Assembly: GCA_025359135.1 (NCBI GenBank)
Contig: JANYHJ010000003.1
Location: 1-64,000 of the forward strand
Reading direction: 5' to 3'
DNA: 64,000 nt
Source of the DNA: Gemmatimonadota bacterium
Lineage (GTDB): Bacteria; Gemmatimonadota; Gemmatimonadetes; Gemmatimonadales; Gemmatimonadaceae
The translations under genes and the position numbers were made by a program. Under the pieces are notes generated by a model, which saw only the letters and a program-made list of their open reading frames with translations, was not told the DNA's origin and did not search any database. Of this stretch, positions 57,007-64,000 are shown one piece after another; the first letter of the stretch is position 1; each line of letters starts with the position of its first letter.

Positions 57007-58128
57007 CTACGGGCAGGCGTACGCTGCGAGGTTGGGTCCGCTGGCGGTCGCGACATAGAGACGTCCGCCACCGACGGCGATGTCGCCCGTCCCGCTGCCG
57101 AGCGTGATGTTCTCGCGGCCGCCGATGAGCACACCAGTGACGCGGTTGACGACGATCATGCCGTTGGTCGCGGCCCACGCCACGCTCGCCGGGCAGGCCG
57201 CGACGTTCACGATCGGAACGGTCGAACCGACGGACCAGCTCGTGACGCCGCTATCCGCCGCCACCGCCTCGCCGAGGAAGAGCGACGTGAGCATGACCAG
57301 GTTGCCGGCCGCCGTCGGGCGCATCACGACGGGGTTCGCGATCGTGTTGCGCTGCCAACTCACGGCCCTGGTGCTGCGGTTGATGGCCCACGCGGTGAAT
57401 CCCGACGTGCCGACGAGCACGAGTTGCGCTCCCGCGACGGTTGGCGAGAACCGCACCGACGAATCGATGGTGGCGTCCAACCTGCGCCAGAGTTCAGCGC
57501 CGGTCAGTCGATTGAAGGCAAAAATGATCGACTGGGTGGCGGCTGCAGCCGCGATCTGCGACCCGGCGAGGAAGACGGTGTCACCGGAAACCGCCGTTCC
57601 CGCCCATCGGCAGCCGTTGGGGCAGGCGGTGGCGAGCGGTGTGGACCATCCAGCCGTGCCCGTGGGAGAAAGCTGGTCAATGCGATACGCGGGCGCCGTG
57701 CGCGCGATGTAGAGGTTGGTGCCGTCCGAGATGGGCAGCGACGACGTCGCACTGAGCGGATCGGTGAAGAGCGTGCCGCCGGCGATCGCATCGACGGACT
57801 GGATGGTGCTGCCGGCGAAGATGGCGACGTTGTTGCCCGCGTCGAAGTTGAAGCCGCCGAGCGGGAGTGTGCCGTAGGGTCGCCCCCAGCGAAAACTGCC
57901 CGAGACGCCGTTGATGGCGCGGATCGAATCGACGGTACCGACGAGGATCGCGCCGCCCGACTCGGTGAAGAGTCGCCCGATTCCGGCGCCGGTCGTGATG
58001 CTCCAGAGCGGGGTCGGAAGGGTGAGCGCCGTCGCGGCCGTCGGATCCTTGCTGATGCAGCCACCGAGGGCGGCGGCGAGAATGGCGGCGGCGAGGCGCA
58101 TGCTCGAACGAAGCTGCTGGACAACCAC
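57007..58128 (-). CDS. PQQ-like beta-propeller lipoprotein 2
   Basis: The 373-residue protein has a lipobox AALGGC (about residue 24) and the same blade pattern as its neighbour: IRAINGVSGSFRWGRP, IIFAFNRLTGAELWRRL, AWAINRSTRAVSWQRN and MIVVNRVTGVLIGGRE. I start at GTG 58128 because AGGAG lies 7 bp upstream; ATG 58101 would give a shorter signal peptide. It lies 10 bp after lpd and precedes paralogue 1 by 38 bp. The two probably arose by tandem duplication. Confidence 0.85.
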   Translation of the reverse strand: MVVQQLRSSMRLAAAILAAALGGCISKDPTAATALTLPTPLWSITTGAGIGRLFTESGGAILVGTVDSIRAINGVSGSFRWGRPYGTLPLGGFNFDAGNNVAIFAGSTIQSVDAIAGGTLFTDPLSATSSLPISDGTNLYIARTAPAYRIDQLSPTGTAGWSTPLATACPNGCRWAGTAVSGDTVFLAGSQIAAAAATQSIIFAFNRLTGAELWRRLDATIDSSVRFSPTVAGAQLVLVGTSGFTAWAINRSTRAVSWQRNTIANPVVMRPTAAGNLVMLTSLFLGEAVAADSGVTSWSVGSTVPIVNVAACPASVAWAATNGMIVVNRVTGVLIGGRENITLGSGTGDIAVGGGRLYVATASGPNLAAYACP

Positions 58129-58138
58129 GGCGGGACTC

Positions 58139-59542
58139 CTAGATGTGGATGCTGCGACCGAGGACGCCGAGGGCGGCCTCCTTCACGGTTTCGGAGAGCG
58201 TCGGATGCGAGTGCACGGTGATGCCGATGTCCTCGCTCGAACCGCGCCATTCCATCGCGAGCACGGCTTCGGTGAGCAGATCGGAGGCGTTGGCCCCGAT
58301 GATGTGACACCCGAGCAGCTCGTCTGTTGCAGCATCGGCGATGAACTTCACGAATCCCTGTGTTTCCGCCATGGTGCGGGCGCGGCCATTCGCGCTGAAC
58401 GGGAACTTGCCGACCTTGTACGCGCGTCCTTCCGCCTTGACCTCATGTTCGGCCTGGCCGCAGCTCGCGATCTCGGGCCAGGTGTAGACGACGCTCGGCA
58501 TCGTGCGGTAGTGCATCTCGCTCTTCTGCCCGGCGATGACTTCGGCCGCGACGACGCCCTCTTCTTCGGCCTTGTGCGCGAGCAGCTTGCCTCCCACGGC
58601 GTCGCCGATGGCGAAGATACCCGGCAGGTTGGTGCGCATCTGGTGGTCGACGACGATCTCGCCCCGCCGGCCGAGCGCGAGGCCGAGAGCGCCGGCGTCG
58701 ACCCCTTCGAGCGACGGCTTGCGGCCGACGGAGACGAGGACGTAGTCGGCGTCGATGGTTTGCGCGGCGCCGTTGGTGTCGACGTGGACGGATACGCCGG
58801 TCGCGGTGACGTCGGCACCGGTGACCTTGGTGCCGGTGAGGAGCGCGAGTCCCTGCTTGGCGAGGATGCGCGTCGCTTCCTTGATGATGTCCTCGTCATT
58901 GCCGGGCAGGATGGTCGGCATGAACTCGACGACGGTGACCCTGGCGCCGAGGCGCCGCCAGACGGATCCCAGCTCGAGGCCGATGACGCCGCCGCCGATG
59001 ACGACGAGGTGCTTCGGGACGTCGGGGATCTTGAGCGCGCCGACGTTCGAGCAGACGCGTTGTTCGTCGAACCTGAGGAAGGGGAGTTCGACGGGCACGG
59101 AGCCGGTAGCGAGGATGACGTGCTTGGGGGCGTACGAGGTGACGGCGCCGTCGGCGGCGATGACGTCGACGACGCGGTTGGCCTTGAGGACGCCGCGTCC
59201 CTTGGCCCACGTGACCTTGTTCTTCTTGAAGAGGAACTCGACGCCCTTGGTGTTGGCGGTGACGACGTCGTCCTTGCGCTTCATCATCGTCGGAAGGTCC
59301 AGCTCGGGCGTGACCTTCACGCCGTGTTCGGCGGCGTGGAGTCGCGCGAACTCGAAGTGCTCGGAGCTCTGCAGCAGCGCCTTGCTCGGGATGCAGCCGA
59401 CGTTGACGCAGGTGCCGCCGAGCGTCTTGTCCATCTCGACGCAGACGGTGACGAGGCCGAGCTGTGCGGCGCGGATCGCGGCGACGTAACCGCCGGGCCC
59501 GCCACCGATGATGAGGACGTCTGGGGAGAGGGAGTCAGCCAT
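58139..59542 (-). CDS. lpd: Dihydrolipoyl dehydrogenase
   Basis: This E3 subunit reoxidises dihydrolipoyl groups of 2-oxoacid dehydrogenase complexes with FAD and NAD. The 467-residue protein has FAD-binding GGGPGGYVAAIRAAQLG, the redox disulfide in GGTCVNVGCIPSKALL, NAD-binding VIGGGVIGLELGSVWRRLGA, and the C-terminal HSHPTLSETV with the active-site His-Glu pair. odhB is located about 2.3 kb upstream in the same direction; a porin gene and the inverted-repeat cassette lie between. Confidence 0.96.
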   Translation of the reverse strand: MADSLSPDVLIIGGGPGGYVAAIRAAQLGLVTVCVEMDKTLGGTCVNVGCIPSKALLQSSEHFEFARLHAAEHGVKVTPELDLPTMMKRKDDVVTANTKGVEFLFKKNKVTWAKGRGVLKANRVVDVIAADGAVTSYAPKHVILATGSVPVELPFLRFDEQRVCSNVGALKIPDVPKHLVVIGGGVIGLELGSVWRRLGARVTVVEFMPTILPGNDEDIIKEATRILAKQGLALLTGTKVTGADVTATGVSVHVDTNGAAQTIDADYVLVSVGRKPSLEGVDAGALGLALGRRGEIVVDHQMRTNLPGIFAIGDAVGGKLLAHKAEEEGVVAAEVIAGQKSEMHYRTMPSVVYTWPEIASCGQAEHEVKAEGRAYKVGKFPFSANGRARTMAETQGFVKFIADAATDELLGCHIIGANASDLLTEAVLAMEWRGSSEDIGITVHSHPTLSETVKEAALGVLGRSIHI

Positions 59543-59607
59543 GGCGTGAATCTATTTCGTGCTGCGGGCTTTGGGTGATGCTTCGCGAGGGAGGGGAACG
59601 GAGATTG

Positions 59608-59662
59608 GGAGAGGTGCGGGGTTGGGAGACACAGAGCACACAGAGGGGCACAGAGGCGTGCG
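59608..59662. repeat. Left 55-bp inverted repeat of the GxxExxY cassette
   Basis: This 55-bp segment with the theme CACAGAG-GGCACAGAGG is the reverse complement of 60170-60224 except for one base. A weaker matching extension with ACGGAGA continues outward for about 13 bp. It brackets the GxxExxY gene with 507 bp between the arms. Confidence 0.95.
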
Positions 59663-59785
59663 TCGGTCTACGAGTCCATGCGTGTACGGGTTCGTTGGAG
59701 TCGGAACAGGTGATCGCTGGCTCACCTGACCGCTCTCATCACTGAGTCAACGCACTCGTTGGTTTCCTGGAATTCATTGGGAGAA

Positions 59786-60159
59786 ATGGTCATGCTGGAT
59801 GCGCGGACAGATCGGGTGATGGGGCTGCGATCGCAGTGCACCGGGCGTTGGGGCCGGGGCTACTCGAGTCGGCGTACGCGGGAGCACTCGCTGTGGAGCT
59901 GGCGTCGCGCGCGATACCCTTTCAGCGCGAGGTGCCGTTGCCCGTGGTGTATCGCGGTCAGCCGCTCGACGTGTGCTATCGTCTCGACTTTCTCGCGCTC
60001 GAGTCGGTGGTGGTCGAGGTCAAGAGCGTGGAAGCGACGCACCGGCTGCACGTGCAGCAGACACTCACGTACATGCGACTCGGCGCGTACCCGGTCGGCC
60101 TGCTGCTCAACTTCAACGTGCCAACTTTGAAGGAGGGGATCACGCGGCTGTCGCTATGA
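59786..60159 (+). pseudogene. GxxExxY protein gene with a one-base frameshift
   Basis: The frame from ATG 59786 reads MVMLDARTDRVMG and then goes out of phase. From 59824 the other frame reads AAIAVHRALGPGLLESAYAG and continues EVPLPVVYRGQPLDVCYRLD, VVEVKSVEATHRLHVQQTLT and GLLLNFNVPTLKEGITRLSL. GLLESAY is the GxxExxY motif. One extra G in the GGGG run at 59821-59824 would give VMGAAIAVHRALG and a normal-length protein of about 124 residues. A 107-residue product from GTG 59836 is still possible. The family is small, of uncertain function, and related to a nuclease-like fold by its DF..VEVK region. Confidence 0.85.
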
Positions 60160-60169
60160 CGCGATGCAC

Positions 60170-60224
60170 CGCACGCCTCTGTGCCCCTCTGTGTGTTCTG
60201 TGTCTCCCAACCCCGCACCTCTCC
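60170..60224. repeat. Right 55-bp inverted repeat of the GxxExxY cassette
   Basis: This is the partner of 59608-59662 with a single mismatch over 55 bp. It begins 10 bp after the stop codon of the GxxExxY frame and ends 34 bp before the stop of the convergent porin gene. Confidence 0.95.
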
Positions 60225-60258
60225 TGCGTCTCCGTACCACTCCGTCGTCTACGCAAGC

Positions 60259-61683
60259 TCAGAACGTGGCGGTGACGGACCCGAACGCCCACGTGTACGG
60301 CAGCGCTGCGCCGGTTTCGGCCAGGAAGGCGCCGGGACGAAAGTGCGCGAGCCCTCCATCGAGCCGCAGGTGGGAGGTGACGCGCCACTGCGCCGTGAGG
60401 TCGACTTCCTTGCCGATCATCGCCGCGGTGCTCGTGCCGGGCGCACGCAGCACCGCACCGGTCGCATCGTAGGCGGCGTCGCCCGTGTTGGCGCGCTGGA
60501 ACGCATGCACCGATGCGCGCAAACGAAGCTGCGGCGTCGCGGCCATCTGCATCACCACGCGTTCCTCGACGACATTCTTGCGACCGAGCACGTCGGCGTA
60601 GCCCAGATACGAGTGCGCCAGCGGGAACAATTGGTCCCAGGTGTTGGCCTGCACGGTGACGCCCGCGTTCGAGCCGCTCGCGTAGGTGCCGCCGAGCGTG
60701 ACGACGGGTGAAAAGCGACCCTTCCAGCTCGCGCTGAGCTCGCCATCGAACATGACCGCCGTGACGGACGTGTTGCCGGTGGCGCCCACCTGCATGCCAC
60801 CCTCGACTTCGTACGCGAGACGCGTCTCACCGATGGGGGCAAGGGAACGAACGCCGAGGGTGGTGCGCTGCGCGAAGGGCGTCGTGCCGGACGCGTCGAT
60901 GCCGCGCACGTAGGCGAAGAGCTCCGTCACGCGCGCATGTCCCCGTTCGTTGAGCGTGAGCTCGGCGCCCCAGAACGCGGTGTGGACGTCGGGCACGTCC
61001 ATGGCGGCGGGGATCAGCGTGACCGGGTGCGTCGCGAACGCGGCGAGCATCCAGCCCTCACCATGCCCCTCGACCACGGCGCCCTGGAAGGTGCGCTTGA
61101 CGTTGGACCAGTCGGACGGGCTGACGATGCGCTCGCGTCCGAAGAGCATCTCCTGCCGTCCGACGCGAAGTGTCCAGAGCGCGTCGGCAAACGGCAGGGC
61201 GTTGAGTTCGCCGAACGCGTTGAGGAAGTCGCCGTCGTCGCGGTCCGTGATGCGGATGCCACCCGGCAGGTCGCGATCGCGCGCCGTGGCCAGCCGACCT
61301 TCCACGAAGAAGCGCAGGTGCGCGGTGGCGTGCAGGTCGGCGTGCAGGTGCGTGCGGAAGAGTTCGAAACTGTTGGTGCGCGTTCCGGCGCCGCCGCCTT
61401 GGAAGTTGTCGTCGCGCTCGACGCGACCGCGCAGGTGGCCGCCGAACGAGAGCCACGTGTCATCGGCGATGGCGATGTGCTTGAGCGGATCGAGCGGATC
61501 GCCCTGCGGAGCACGCGACCAATCTTCGCGGTAGCGCACCGACTCGAACGTCGTGCGCGGAACCGACGTGGCACTCGACTGCGCGCGCACGAGGGCCGGC
61601 GACGCGAGGGCGGCCGCGAGAACGACGACAGAGCGGACGAGACGAACGTACGGACGACGCGACGCGAACAACGCAGGAGGCAT
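60259..61683 (-). CDS. Alginate-export-family outer-membrane porin
   Basis: This 474-residue exported protein has a signal peptide (VVVLAAALASPALVRAQ) and an all-beta mature part. Early markers are FESVRYREDWSRAPQGDPLD, WLSFGGHLRGRVERDDNF and WTLRVGRQEMLFGRERIVSP followed by DWSNVKRTFQG, the signature of the alginate-export (AlgE/PF13372) barrel. Many such genes are unrelated to alginate and act as generic anion or sugar channels. The last strand ends with Phe, as in beta-barrel proteins. It lies between odhB and the inverted-repeat cassette on the same strand as odhB. Confidence 0.85.
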   Translation of the reverse strand: MPPALFASRRPYVRLVRSVVVLAAALASPALVRAQSSATSVPRTTFESVRYREDWSRAPQGDPLDPLKHIAIADDTWLSFGGHLRGRVERDDNFQGGGAGTRTNSFELFRTHLHADLHATAHLRFFVEGRLATARDRDLPGGIRITDRDDGDFLNAFGELNALPFADALWTLRVGRQEMLFGRERIVSPSDWSNVKRTFQGAVVEGHGEGWMLAAFATHPVTLIPAAMDVPDVHTAFWGAELTLNERGHARVTELFAYVRGIDASGTTPFAQRTTLGVRSLAPIGETRLAYEVEGGMQVGATGNTSVTAVMFDGELSASWKGRFSPVVTLGGTYASGSNAGVTVQANTWDQLFPLAHSYLGYADVLGRKNVVEERVVMQMAATPQLRLRASVHAFQRANTGDAAYDATGAVLRAPGTSTAAMIGKEVDLTAQWRVTSHLRLDGGLAHFRPGAFLAETGAALPYTWAFGSVTATF

Positions 61684-61778
61684 GCGACGGATTCGGGGGG
61701 GTGCGAGGCTGTCGTGCCACTACGTCGCGCGATGCTGCCCCGTTGAGCGCACGTGCCGACGGTTGGCGCCGATGTGAC

Positions 61779-61810
61779 GAGGGCCACACCGCGCCTGCGG
61801 TGTGGCCCTC
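61779..61810. terminator. Hairpin downstream of odhB
   Basis: GAGGGCCACACCGC and GCGGTGTGGCCCTC are perfect 14-bp arms around a GCCT loop, 21 bp after the odhB stop codon (minus strand). No T-run follows, so it may serve as a 3' stabiliser or a Rho-assisted stop between odhB and the porin gene. Confidence 0.65.
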
Positions 61811-61831
61811 GACGACGCGCGCGACGCGCGC

Positions 61832-63106
61832 TCAATCCACGAGCATCATGCCCGGATCTTCCATCAGTTCCTTGACCCGCACGAGGAAGAGCACGGCCTG
61901 TTGTCCGTCGATGATGCGGTGATCGTACGACAGGGCGACGTACATCATGGGGCGGATCTCGACCTTGCCGGCGATCGCGACCGGGCGGTCCTGCGTCTTG
62001 TGCAGGCCGAGGATGGCGACCTGCGGATAGTTGATGATCGGCGTCGAGACGAGCGAACCGAAGACACCACCGTTGGTGATGGTGAACGTTCCCCCGGTCA
62101 GGTCCTCCATGCCCAGCTTACCGTCGCGCGCCCGCTTGGCGAGCGCGACGATGTCGCGGCTGATGTCGAGCATGCCCTTGGCCTGCGCATCCTTGACGTT
62201 CGGCACGACGAGCCCCTGCTCGCTCGCGACCGCGATGCCGAGGTTCACGTAGTGCTTGTAGATCACCGTGTCGCCATCGATCTGCGAATTGACGGTCGGG
62301 AAGGCCTTGAGCGCCATCACCGACGCCTTCGCGAAGAAGGGCATGAAGCTGAGCTTCACGCCGTGCTCCTTCTCGGTGCGCTCCTTGAGCCGCTCGCGAA
62401 GCGCCGAGACGGCCGACATGTCGATCTCGTTGAACGTCGTGAGGTGCGCGGTGGCGTGCTGCGACTGGAGCAGGTTCTCCGCGATGCGCTTGCGCCGCGT
62501 CGTCATCTTCTCGCGCGTTTCGCGTGCGCCGCCCGAGGCCGCGGCGGGCGCGAACGCGAAGGCCGGTGCGCTCGGTGCGGGCGGCTTGCTCACAGCAGGC
62601 GCACTCGCCGCCGCCGTTGCACTGCCCGCGGCCATCACGTCACCCTTGGTGACCGCGCCGCCTCGGCCCGACCCGCTCACGGCGGCCAGGTCGACGCCGG
62701 ACTCCGCCGCGAGCTTGCGGGCGGCCGGCGCGATGGGCGCGCTCGATGCACCGGATGTGCCGGATGGGCCGGATGGGCCGGCAGGTGTGGACGCGGGCAC
62801 GTTCGTCGCGCTGGCCGCGACCGGCGCACTCGCGGCACTCGACGCTGCCACTGGCGTGGCCGCCGACGCACCGGCGCCGCCCAGTTCACCGAGCACTTCG
62901 CCCACCGCGACGACGTCGCCCTCACGCTTGGCGCGGCTCACGAGCGTCCCGGCCGCCACGGCGGGCACTTCGACCGTGATCTTGTCGGTCTCGAGCTCGA
63001 CGAGCGTGTCGCCGGCGGCGACGGCGTCGCCCTCCTTCTTGAGCCAGCGCGAAATCGTGGCCTCGACGATGGATTCGCCGAGCGGTGGCACCTTGATGGC
63101 AGTCAT
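61832..63106 (-). CDS. sucB: Dihydrolipoyllysine succinyltransferase (E2 of 2-oxoglutarate dehydrogenase)
   Basis: The 424-residue E2 has one lipoyl domain at 1-78 ([19 protein letters not shown] with the lipoylated Lys), an Ala/Pro/Ser/Gly linker, a peripheral-subunit-binding domain near 130-170 ([20 protein letters not shown]) and the catalytic domain with [20 protein letters not shown] and [17 protein letters not shown] (His-Arg and Asp-Gly). Succinyltransferase is favoured over other E2 types by [17 protein letters not shown] and [10 protein letters not shown] 9-bp tandem repeat at 62751-62786 encodes a GPS repeat in the linker. lpd lies downstream; odhA/sucA is not in the window. Confidence 0.93.
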   Translation of the reverse strand: MTAIKVPPLGESIVEATISRWLKKEGDAVAAGDTLVELETDKITVEVPAVAAGTLVSRAKREGDVVAVGEVLGELGGAGASAATPVAASSAASAPVAASATNVPASTPAGPSGPSGTSGASSAPIAPAARKLAAESGVDLAAVSGSGRGGAVTKGDVMAAGSATAAASAPAVSKPPAPSAPAFAFAPAAASGGARETREKMTTRRKRIAENLLQSQHATAHLTTFNEIDMSAVSALRERLKERTEKEHGVKLSFMPFFAKASVMALKAFPTVNSQIDGDTVIYKHYVNLGIAVASEQGLVVPNVKDAQAKGMLDISRDIVALAKRARDGKLGMEDLTGGTFTITNGGVFGSLVSTPIINYPQVAILGLHKTQDRPVAIAGKVEIRPMMYVALSYDHRIIDGQQAVLFLVRVKELMEDPGMMLVD

Positions 63107-63259
63107 CGCGAACGCGGGGCTGGATCGGGCTGGACGCGAAGCGCACGCACGGTGCGTGGACTCGACCTCCGGCAATGCGATGGAATATAGACGGCGAACC
63201 GGGGGCTGGCCGCATGCCGCGGGTGGCCCGAGTCCCGAGGGGGTTCTAGCATTCGGTCC

Positions 63260-64000
63260 ATGCGCGCACTGACCCTCGCCGGACACGGCGGACTCGAGCA
63301 GTTGCAGTTCCGCACCGACTTGCCAGATCCCGGTGCACCCGCGGCAGGCGAGGTGCGACTCCGCGTCCAGGCTGCGGCGCTCAACCACCTCGACGTGTGG
63401 CTGGTGGGCGGGCTGCCCGGCATCACGATCACGCCGTCATTCGTCGTGGCCACCGACGGTGCCGGGATCGTGGATGCGGTCGGAGCTGGCGTGACGAACG
63501 TGAAGGCGGGTGATCACGTGATCGTGAATCCTGGCGTCTCGTGTCACCAGTGCGAGTACTGCCTGAGCGGCGACCATCCACTGTGCGTGAAGTTCGCGAT
63601 TCTCGGCGAACATCGGCCGGGCTTCGCGGCGGACGTGGTGCTCGTGCCGGCGCGCAACGTGGCCGCGATTCCACGCGAGATCCCGTTCGCCGAGGCCGCG
63701 GCGTACTCGCTGGCAACGCTGACGGCCTGGCGCATGGTGGTGACGCGCGCTCAGGTGAAACCGGGCGACGAGGTGCTGATCTGGGGGATTGGCGGTGGCG
63801 TCGCGCTCGCCGCACTCGCGATTGCCAAGGCGCGCGGCGCACGCGTCTGGGTGACGTCGAGTTCCGACGACAAGCTCGCACGCGCACGTGCGCTCGGCGC
63901 CGACGTGACGATCAACCACCGCACGGACGACGTGGCCAAGGTGGTGCGCGCGCAGACGGCGAAGCGTGGCGTCGACGTCGTGATCGACTCGGTGGGCGAG
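63260..64000 (+). CDS. Zinc-type alcohol dehydrogenase/quinone reductase family (partial, runs off right edge)
   Basis: The first 247 codons, without a stop, read [72 protein letters not shown] with the four structural-zinc cysteines, and the nucleotide-binding [20 protein letters not shown]. It is a medium-chain dehydrogenase; the HLDVW motif has the usual catalytic-domain layout and an aspartate where zinc enzymes often have other ligands. It is divergent from odhB across 153 bp. The C-terminus is missing. Confidence 0.92.
   Translation, partial: MRALTLAGHGGLEQLQFRTDLPDPGAPAAGEVRLRVQAAALNHLDVWLVGGLPGITITPSFVVATDGAGIVDAVGAGVTNVKAGDHVIVNPGVSCHQCEYCLSGDHPLCVKFAILGEHRPGFAADVVLVPARNVAAIPREIPFAEAAAYSLATLTAWRMVVTRAQVKPGDEVLIWGIGGGVALAALAIAKARGARVWVTSSSDDKLARARALGADVTINHRTDDVAKVVRAQTAKRGVDVVIDSVGE

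Noticed and set aside
1-64000. Prophage, integrase or complete insertion sequence
   Set aside because: No transposase, integrase, capsid or tail gene was seen on either strand; the only mobile-looking elements are the REP copies and the GxxExxY inverted-repeat cassette.

Overview
The window is about 64 kb of very GC-rich, gene-dense chromosomal DNA with short intergenic gaps, many 4-bp start/stop overlaps and no rRNA, tRNA, CRISPR array or prophage that I can see. Gene content suggests a free-living heterotroph of the Gemmatimonadota: a DUF1800/DUF1501 pair, many exported peptidases, TPR proteins, a Rho factor with a long disordered N-terminus, ThyX, and a cytochrome bd oxidase. This assignment is inferred from gene content and style, not from a marker gene.

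Layout. 1-3768 (minus): a BMP-type nucleoside/sugar ABC importer. 3832-11908 (plus): a HExxH membrane protein followed by nadB, a TldD/PmbA protease pair, a VapBC-type toxin-antitoxin module, and nadA-nadC, so de novo NAD synthesis is interrupted by unrelated genes. 11924-16379 (plus): a duplicated PagL-like outer-membrane protein, cydAB and an orphan protein resembling the Pycsar transmembrane effector (DUF5706/PycTM). 16383-23960: a frameshifted very-long-chain acyl-CoA dehydrogenase, a hotdog thioesterase, an M28 peptidase, a membrane PHP-domain protein, crcB and an M20 peptidase, with four copies of a REP-like repeat. 23964-29443: rho, two TPR proteins, a 36-residue lipoprotein divergent from an AraC-type regulator, and a lone receiver protein. 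29465-33676 (minus): a polysaccharide deacetylase and the DUF1501/DUF1800 pair. 33808-39160 (plus): two small unknowns, an atypical EF-G-like GTPase and an overlapping V4R/PAS hybrid histidine kinase. 39432-43561 (minus): thyX, a GlcD-type flavin oxidase, a secreted cupin and a squalene/phytoene-synthase-family protein; hemH lies divergently. 44852-51296 (minus): a long co-directional run from a histone-H1/phasin-like protein through a GHMP kinase, an M20 peptidase and an RNase HI variant to several unknowns. 51547-53626 (plus): a CoA transferase, an ECF sigma factor and a small partner. 53649-63106 (minus): an M24 peptidase, DinB, two beta-propeller lipoproteins, lpd, an alginate-export-like porin and odhB. 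Inside that run a GxxExxY gene is bracketed by 55-bp inverted repeats. A zinc alcohol dehydrogenase runs off the right end.

How the parts relate. Lpd and OdhB are the E3 and E2 of a 2-oxoglutarate dehydrogenase; NadB/NadA/NadC supply NAD; CydAB terminates respiration under low oxygen. Most of the rest is housekeeping or envelope-directed. The features most worth a second look are the inverted-repeat GxxExxY cassette with a one-base frameshift, the orphan PycTM-like protein, REP elements whose TGA serves as the stop codon of two genes and which sit at the start of a third, the RNase HI with two altered active-site residues, the EF-G-like protein with three degenerate G motifs fused by overlap to a sensor kinase, and the overlooked micro-lipoprotein with palindromes shared with its divergent regulator.
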